Source: Patescibacteria group bacterium (GTDB lineage Bacteria; Patescibacteriota; Gracilibacteria; UBA1369; 2-02-FULL-48-14). Taken from it: a stretch of 35,582 nucleotides of DNA. This document shows, piece by piece, positions 30,691-35,582 of this stretch. The stretch's first letter is position 1. The number at the start of each line of letters is the position of its first letter. Where the stretch lies: assembly GCA_018816805.1 (NCBI GenBank), contig JAHIVE010000020.1:1-35582 (forward strand), written 5' to 3'. The notes below the pieces were generated by a model that worked only from the letters and a program-made list of their open reading frames with translations, did not search any database and was not told the origin of the DNA. A program made the position numbers and the translations under genes.

Positions 30691-31724
30691 ACTTTGCACT
30701 AGAACAAATCAGGCGAATGCGGACATACAACCCGCCAATAGAACAGCGCGCAAAATTTGAGGGCTTGCGACTGGATTTTAACGAACGCCTTGCACCTCTG
30801 CCGGCAAAAGTAATTGATGCAATACGGAACTTTGATCCACAAAGATTCATGGTTTATCCGTCATATGGCGATTTAGTAGTGAAAATTGCGAAATACGCTC
30901 AAGTAGATGCCGACAGTCTGATGATAACGAACGGCTCAGATCAGGGCATGGAACTGATTTTCAGAACTTTTGTATCGACTGGTGATAAAGTTCTGATTCC
31001 TTCACCGAGTTTTGCGATGTTCTATCAAGTGGCGCAGGTACAAGGCGCAGAAATTATCAAATCGAAATACAAATCTGATGGCAACTTCCCTTTTGATGAA
31101 GTAATGGAATTACTAAAACAAAAGCCAAAACTGGTGATTATTTGTAATCCGAATAATCCGACAGGGACGCTTTTATCACTTGAAAAAATTGAAACTATTT
31201 TGAAAACCACCAGTGAAACTTTGATTTATGTTGATGAAGCCTATTTTGAATTTTCCAGAGTAACAGCGGCAGATCTAATCAAAAAATACCAGAATCTTTT
31301 TATCACAAGAACTTTCTCAAAGGCTTTCGGCTTGGCCGCATTAAGAATCGGTTATTTAATGAGCTGCAGAGCAAACATAGATGAAATGCTTAAAGTTCGC
31401 GGCCCTTATGACATCAATCAAATTGCAAAAGTAGCGGCAGATGCCTCTTTGAAAACCTTGCCCGAATTAAAGCAATATTGCGATGAGGTAATGAAAGAGT
31501 CGAAACCCTTTACTGAGGAATTTTTAAGAGAAAAGGGTGTTGAATTTTTCCCTTCCGGAGCAAATTTCATCTATTTCAATGAACCTTTCGCAGGATTTTC
31601 AGCAGAATTAGAGGGAAATGGCATCTTAATTCGACCTCAAGCTGATGGTTACGCCAGAGTTACCATTGGTAAGCTTTCACAGATGCAGCGGTTTGCAGAA
31701 ATTTTTAATCAAATAACATCTTAA
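30687..31724 (+). CDS. hisC: Histidinol-phosphate aminotransferase
   Basis: A 345-residue class I/II PLP aminotransferase for imidazole acetol phosphate to histidinol phosphate. Visible are NGSDQGMELIFRTF, NPNNPTGTLLS, YVDEAYFEFS and the PLP lysine in TRTFSKAFGLAALRIGYL. The first 20 residues carry LRLDFNERLAPLP, equivalent to the substrate-phosphate side of HisC. Its place between hisD and hisB argues for HisC over general aminotransferases. Starts on the ATGA shared with hisD. Confidence 0.95.
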   Translation: MNFALEQIRRMRTYNPPIEQRAKFEGLRLDFNERLAPLPAKVIDAIRNFDPQRFMVYPSYGDLVVKIAKYAQVDADSLMITNGSDQGMELIFRTFVSTGDKVLIPSPSFAMFYQVAQVQGAEIIKSKYKSDGNFPFDEVMELLKQKPKLVIICNPNNPTGTLLSLEKIETILKTTSETLIYVDEAYFEFSRVTAADLIKKYQNLFITRTFSKAFGLAALRIGYLMSCRANIDEMLKVRGPYDINQIAKVAADASLKTLPELKQYCDEVMKESKPFTEEFLREKGVEFFPSGANFIYFNEPFAGFSAELEGNGILIRPQADGYARVTIGKLSQMQRFAEIFNQITS

Positions 31725-31726
31725 TT

Positions 31727-32830
31727 ATGTCTCAAAAATACGCATTCTTAGATCGGGACGGCACGCTAATATTCGAGCCACAGGACACGTTTCAAATTGA
31801 CAGTGTTGAAAAGTTAAAAGTGCTCGACGGTGTGATTGAAGGACTCCAAAAACTACAAGAACAAGGTTATAAACTCGTTATGGTGACGAATCAAAACGGA
31901 GTCGGCACGCCTTCATTCCCAACAGAGAATTTTGAAGAACCGCAAAAAGTGCTTTTGAAAATTTTTAAAGAAAACGGTATTGAATTTGAGCAAATTTTTG
32001 TTTGTCCGCACGTGCCGGAGGATAATTGTGATTGTAGAAAGCCAAAAATCGGTCTGTTCAATGAATTCCTTGCAGAGAATGACGTTGATTTAAAGCAATC
32101 ATTTGTTTGCGGAGACCTTCCAACCGACAAAGAGTTTGCGGAGAAATTGGGAGTCAAATTTGTGCCAATGGAATGTAACGGTACTTTTAACCCCTTTTCC
32201 TATTTGCCACGAATTGTATCAATCAAGCGGGATACTAACGAAACACAAATCAGCCTCACATTGAATCTCGACGGCACAGGCAAGTATGAGGTTGATACAG
32301 ATATTGGCTTTTTAAATCACATGCTGGAACTTTTTGGCAAACATGGGTTATTTGACCTGAAAATCACAGCCAGAGGTGACATAAAGTATGACGATCACCA
32401 CTTAATTGAGGATGTTGGCATTGCTTTAGGCCAAGCTATAAAAAAAGTGGCAGGCGATAAAAAAGGCATCAATCGCTATGGTTTTATGCTGCTTCCAATG
32501 GATGAAGTTTTGGTTTCATCAGAAGTGAAGCTCAATAATGCTGAGCTTGCAGTGGTCACTGACCTTGCAGGAAGATACGCGTTTGAGACCAACTATGTGC
32601 CGGTGCGTGAAAAAGTGAAAGATTTTTCAACGGAAATGGTAAAGCACTTTTTCAAGTCTTTGGCTCTCAATGCCGAAATGAACTTGCACATTCAATTTCT
32701 GAATGCCGGCGAAAATGAACACCACAGAATTGAAAGCATTTTTAAGGCTTTTGCGCGATCTCTGCGCATATCGCTGGAAGTTTCGGAGCGAGGCAAGGAT
32801 TTATTACCATCAACTAAAGGAAAATTATGA
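31727..32830 (+). CDS. hisB: Bifunctional histidinol-phosphatase / IGP dehydratase
   Basis: A 367-residue fusion. Residues 1-160 are a HAD-type histidinol-phosphate phosphatase: FLDRDGTLI (Asp9, Asp11), VMVTNQNGVG, the zinc loop CPHVPEDNCDCRKPK and VCGDLPTDKE. Residues ~165-367 are imidazoleglycerol-phosphate dehydratase: DTDIGFLNHMLELFGKHG, the manganese ligands in DDHHLIEDVGIALGQ and NEHHRIESIFKAFAR, and the end GKDLLPSTKG. This E. coli-type fusion is common in Gammaproteobacteria and Bacteroidetes and unusual elsewhere, which hints at transfer. It does steps 6 and 8 of the pathway. The end contains AAGGA and the stop overlaps the hisH start (ATGA). Confidence 0.96.
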   Translation: MSQKYAFLDRDGTLIFEPQDTFQIDSVEKLKVLDGVIEGLQKLQEQGYKLVMVTNQNGVGTPSFPTENFEEPQKVLLKIFKENGIEFEQIFVCPHVPEDNCDCRKPKIGLFNEFLAENDVDLKQSFVCGDLPTDKEFAEKLGVKFVPMECNGTFNPFSYLPRIVSIKRDTNETQISLTLNLDGTGKYEVDTDIGFLNHMLELFGKHGLFDLKITARGDIKYDDHHLIEDVGIALGQAIKKVAGDKKGINRYGFMLLPMDEVLVSSEVKLNNAELAVVTDLAGRYAFETNYVPVREKVKDFSTEMVKHFFKSLALNAEMNLHIQFLNAGENEHHRIESIFKAFARSLRISLEVSERGKDLLPSTKGKL

Positions 32831-33411
32831 TTCAAATTATTGATTATGGAGCGGGAAATCTGCAAAGCATAAAGAACGCTCTGAAAAAACTAGGCGCACG
32901 ATATGAAGTTATTAGTTCACCCCAAGAACTAAGAGCTGACGCTAAAATAATTTTTGCCGGTGTAGGAGCGGCGGGTAGTGCTATGGCGAATCTAAAGAAA
33001 AGTGGATTTGATAAAGTTCTGCCTAAGCTGAAAAATCCCTTTCTCGGGATTTGTTTGGGTATGCAGCTATTATTTGAATCTAGTGAAGAAGATGCTGTTA
33101 ATTGCTTGAAAGTCCTCAAAGGTGATGTGCGCAAGTTTCCTCTTGGGCTAACTGTTCCGCAGATTGGCTGGAATAAAGTTGCCGTGAACGATTCAGTTTT
33201 ATTTAAAAATATTCCACAAGGGAGCTACTTTTATTTTGTAAATTCCTACTACTGCAAGCCAAAAGTAAGAGACTCTATTGCCGAAACTGAGTATGGAATG
33301 AGCTTTTGTTCCGCAGTTCAGAAAGAAAACTTTTATGGAGTCCAGTTTCACCCTGAGAAATCCGGCGAGATTGGAGCAAACGTACTCAATAACTTTATAA
33401 AACTATGTTGA
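32827..33411 (+). CDS. hisH: Imidazole glycerol phosphate synthase, glutaminase subunit
   Basis: A 194-residue class I glutamine amidotransferase. The nucleophile Cys76 lies in GICLGMQLLFESS, and the His-Glu pair in GVQFHPEKSG. The start IIDYGAGNLQSIKNALKKLG is diagnostic for HisH. It makes ammonia from glutamine and passes it to HisF, here the second domain of the next gene's product. The usual LPGVG loop reads FAGVGAAG. The start is one of the few with a purine-rich upstream stretch (AAAGGAAAATT). Overlaps the next gene by seven bases. Confidence 0.95.
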   Translation: MIQIIDYGAGNLQSIKNALKKLGARYEVISSPQELRADAKIIFAGVGAAGSAMANLKKSGFDKVLPKLKNPFLGICLGMQLLFESSEEDAVNCLKVLKGDVRKFPLGLTVPQIGWNKVAVNDSVLFKNIPQGSYFYFVNSYYCKPKVRDSIAETEYGMSFCSAVQKENFYGVQFHPEKSGEIGANVLNNFIKLC

Positions 33412-35471
33412 TTTTACCCGCTATAGACATCATTGGTGGTGAGTGTGTGCGCCTGGCTCAAGGTGATTATGAGAAAAAACAAACATACTCAAAAAATCCT
33501 GCTGATATTGCCAGAAAATTTGAGCAATCAGGCAGTACTTTTCTGCACATTGTTGATTTGGATGGTGCCGCGTCAGGAAGCTCTCAAAATCTAGCTCAAG
33601 TTCAAAATATTTTGGAGAACACTGATTTATCCGTGCAAGTTGGTGGAGGGATTAGAAATTTTGAAGCCGCAAAAAGGCTGTTCGACTTAGGCGTTGACCG
33701 CATAATTCTTGGAACTTCCGCAGTAAATGACAAAATTTTGCTCAAAAAACTGCTCAAACAATATGGAGCACAGAAAATTATGGTTTCAGTTGATGCGAGA
33801 GACGAAAAAGTGCTAACGGAAGGCTGGCTGAAAGACAGCTCAAAATTTTTGTCTGAATTTCTTGAAGAACTGAAGGGAATTGGCATCAAGACAATTATTT
33901 TCACTGATATAAATAGCGATGGCATGTTAAAAGGCCCAAATTGGAGCAATATAAAACAAGTTATCGCCGCCGGTTTGAATGTCATTGTTGCAGGTGGTAT
34001 TAGCTCAAGTTCTGATCTGCAAAAACTGAAGGAAATCGGGGCTTATGGCGCGATTATCGGGAAAGCACTTTATGAGGGAATGATTGATCTAACTGAGGCC
34101 GTTGAAAAATTTCAGCTAAGTAATCTGACAAAGCGAATTATTCCTTGTATGGACATTAAAGACGGTCGCGTTGTTAAGGGTACTTTCTTTACAGACTTGA
34201 AAGATGCCGGTGATCCGGTGGAACTCGCCAAAAAATACAGTGACCTTGGGGCAGATGAGCTTGTTTTTCTTGATATTACGGCCACAGTTGAGAAGCGAAA
34301 AACTTTATGTGAGCTGGTAAAAAAAATCGCCGAAAATATAAATATTCCTTTTACAGTTGGAGGTGGAATTAATTCGATTGCTGATATTAGGGACCTGCTA
34401 AACAGTGGAGCGGATAAAGTATCAATCGGTTCTGCTGCGGTTAGAAACCCCGAGCTTGTAAAGAAAACCGCAAAAGCTTTTGGTTCGCAATGTGTTGTTA
34501 TCTCGGTTGATGCAAAAAGGTTTGGTGACAGCTGGAATATTTTTATTGATGGCGGATGCACAAACACCGGGCTCGATGTGCTTAATTTTGTGCGTGAAAT
34601 GGAAAAACTTGGCGCGGGAGAGCTGTTAGTCAATTCCCTTGATCGCGATGGCACAAAGCAAGGCTATGACACTGAACTTTTAAGAGCTATTTGCTGTGCT
34701 GTCAGCATTCCGGTCATTGCTTCAAGTGGAGCCGGCGCAAAAAAAGATTTCCTAGATGCCTTTAATCAGGCAAATGTAGATGCAGTTTTAGCCGCAAGTG
34801 TTTTTCACTACGGACAAATTGAGATTTTTGATCTCAAAAAGTATCTGCAAGCCAATTTAATAACTATGCGACCTGAGAAAAAAGATTTATCAAAACTGGA
34901 TTTTTCAAAGCTAAATGGGCTGGTTCCTGCCATCGTTCAAGATGCGGACACTTTGCAAGTATTGATGCTCGGATTTATGAACAGAGATGCGTTTGAGAAA
35001 ACGCTTACGGATGGCAAGGTAACATTTTTCAGTCGAAGCAAAAATCGTTTATGGCAAAAAGGTGAATCTTCGGGCAATTTTCTAAAAGTCATTGAGGTCA
35101 AATCTGATTGTGATAGCGACAGTTTGCTGATTCTTGCAAAGCCGGAAGGTCCAACGTGTCACACAGGTACGGAGTCGTGTTTTGGAAAATCAGAATTTGA
35201 TTTGATTCAGCTATTTGAGCTTATTAAGGAGCGGAAAAAGAAGATGCCTGAAAATTCTTATACAAGTTCTTTGTTTAGTGATGGACTAGATAAAATCATA
35301 GCTAAAATTGAAGAAGAAGCAGAGGAAGTTGCGCGCGCCGCAAAATCGGAAGGCAAACAAAGACTAATAGAGGAAAGTTGCGATTTACTATATCACCTTT
35401 TTGTACTTCTAAATAATGAAGATGTTACCATTGCCGATATTCAAGAAGAGCTGGAAAAGAGGCATAAATAA
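33405..35471 (+). CDS. hisAFIE: HisA-HisF-HisI-HisE fusion (four pathway steps in one protein)
   Basis: A single uninterrupted 688-residue protein. Residues 1-239 are HisA (ProFAR isomerase): PAIDIIGG with Asp8, GGGIRNFEAAKRL, Asp130 in SVDARD and Thr167 in FTDINSDGM. Residues ~240-487 are HisF (cyclase): TKRIIPCMDIKDGRVVKG with Asp250, Asp369 in SVDAKR, and SLDRDGTKQGYD with Asp415, matching the three conserved Asp residues at HisF spacing. Residues ~492-598 are HisI with zinc/Mg ligands in DCDSDS and CHTGTESC. Residues ~615-688 are HisE (KIEEEAEEVARAAK, EESCDLLYHLFVLL). Together: steps 2, 3, 4 and the cyclase half of step 5. HisIE is common; fusion of HisA to HisF and to HisIE is unusual. 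A sequencing frameshift is unlikely because four long domains remain in frame. Confidence 0.93.
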   Translation: MLILPAIDIIGGECVRLAQGDYEKKQTYSKNPADIARKFEQSGSTFLHIVDLDGAASGSSQNLAQVQNILENTDLSVQVGGGIRNFEAAKRLFDLGVDRIILGTSAVNDKILLKKLLKQYGAQKIMVSVDARDEKVLTEGWLKDSSKFLSEFLEELKGIGIKTIIFTDINSDGMLKGPNWSNIKQVIAAGLNVIVAGGISSSSDLQKLKEIGAYGAIIGKALYEGMIDLTEAVEKFQLSNLTKRIIPCMDIKDGRVVKGTFFTDLKDAGDPVELAKKYSDLGADELVFLDITATVEKRKTLCELVKKIAENINIPFTVGGGINSIADIRDLLNSGADKVSIGSAAVRNPELVKKTAKAFGSQCVVISVDAKRFGDSWNIFIDGGCTNTGLDVLNFVREMEKLGAGELLVNSLDRDGTKQGYDTELLRAICCAVSIPVIASSGAGAKKDFLDAFNQANVDAVLAASVFHYGQIEIFDLKKYLQANLITMRPEKKDLSKLDFSKLNGLVPAIVQDADTLQVLMLGFMNRDAFEKTLTDGKVTFFSRSKNRLWQKGESSGNFLKVIEVKSDCDSDSLLILAKPEGPTCHTGTESCFGKSEFDLIQLFELIKERKKKMPENSYTSSLFSDGLDKIIAKIEEEAEEVARAAKSEGKQRLIEESCDLLYHLFVLLNNEDVTIADIQEELEKRHK

Positions 35472-35474
35472 TTA

Positions 35475-35521
35475 GCCGTCCCGAAAAAGTCGGGCATAAA
35501 GTGAGGCTCTTTCCGGCGGGC
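35475..35521 (-). repeat. Right copy of the repeat flanking the his operon
   Basis: Inverted relative to the left copy at 27012-27055. On the minus strand it reads GCCCGCCGGAAAGAGCCTC, then five bases, then ATGCCCGACTTTTTCGGGAC. Four bases separate it from the stop of the hisAFIE gene. The core CCCGA-AAAAG-TCGGG can form a hairpin, but no T-run follows. The remaining ~60 bases of the window are GC-rich with no feature. Confidence 0.6.
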
Positions 35522-35582
35522 CTCCATGAAAATTTTGCAAAACCCTGACGCTCTTGGGCGCGCCGCCCGCCCCCGCCTCGGG

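Noticed and set aside
34112..34654. 180-residue minus-strand ORF in the HisF region
   Set aside because: It is a shadow of the HisF coding frame, Ser/Thr/Pro-rich and without recognisable domain.
1..35582. Alternative genetic code with TGA as Gly (as in Gracilibacteria/SR1)
   Set aside because: TGA ends recognisable full-length genes at ATGA overlaps (hisD/hisC, hisB/hisH), so TGA is a stop.
1..35582. CRISPR array or prophage
   Set aside because: No regularly spaced direct repeats and no integrase, capsid or terminase genes were seen.

Overview
The window is a contiguous piece of an AT-rich bacterial chromosome that uses the standard code: TGA is a true stop at several ATGA gene overlaps, for example hisB/hisH. 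Several things suggest a Patescibacteria/CPR-type organism, perhaps near Peregrinibacteria. These are SLH-domain secreted proteins, scarce Shine-Dalgarno motifs, promoters placed so that mRNAs would be leaderless, and many small operons of unknown membrane proteins. This is inference; there is no rRNA or marker gene here to prove it. I found no tRNA, rRNA, CRISPR array or intact insertion sequence.

Layout. 1-2259: two tandem paralogous hypothetical genes, the first cut by the window edge. 2256-8214 (minus): a MacA-like adaptor, an ABC ATPase, a MacB-like permease and an SLH/DUF3352-like secreted protein in one operon. 8215-8698: a promoter and what looks like the decayed tail of a histidine kinase. 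8699-12736: a TauE/SafE permease, an unlisted 56-residue two-helix membrane protein, a YraQ/ArsP-type permease, a guanine deaminase and a HAD phosphatase. 12744-16370 (minus): a hypothetical protein, a Nudix hydrolase and a CopA-type copper ATPase. 16437-18645: a strong promoter, a 32-residue leader peptide rich in Trp and Tyr, a three-strand attenuator, and a 653-residue radical SAM protein of the ThiH/HydG/NosL aromatic amino acid lyase group with a long N-terminal extension. 18651-21433 (minus): a GNAT acetyltransferase and a subtilisin-like lipoprotein. 21539-22666: a LOG-like Rossmann protein. 22688-25196 (minus): five small envelope genes, four with CxxC motifs (DsbA-like, DUF411, two membrane proteins) and one rich in Met, His and Cys. 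25325-26059: a second SLH protein. 26060-27120: palindrome-rich DNA around an AbrB/RelE-type toxin-antitoxin pair. 27123-35471: a histidine biosynthesis operon led by a YerC/TrpR-family regulator.

The histidine operon encodes every step from PRPP and ATP to histidine: HisRS/HisZ-like, short HisG, HisD, HisC, bifunctional HisB, HisH, and a single 688-residue protein that joins HisA, HisF, HisI and HisE. It is bracketed by inverted copies of a repeat of about 45 bp, which suggests it may have moved as a unit. CopA and the CxxC/DUF411 operon point to copper and thiol handling in the envelope.

Best candidates for undescribed biology: the aromatic-codon attenuator ahead of the extended radical SAM enzyme, the HisA-HisF-HisI-HisE fusion in a repeat-flanked operon, and the five-gene CxxC envelope operon with its leaderless promoter.
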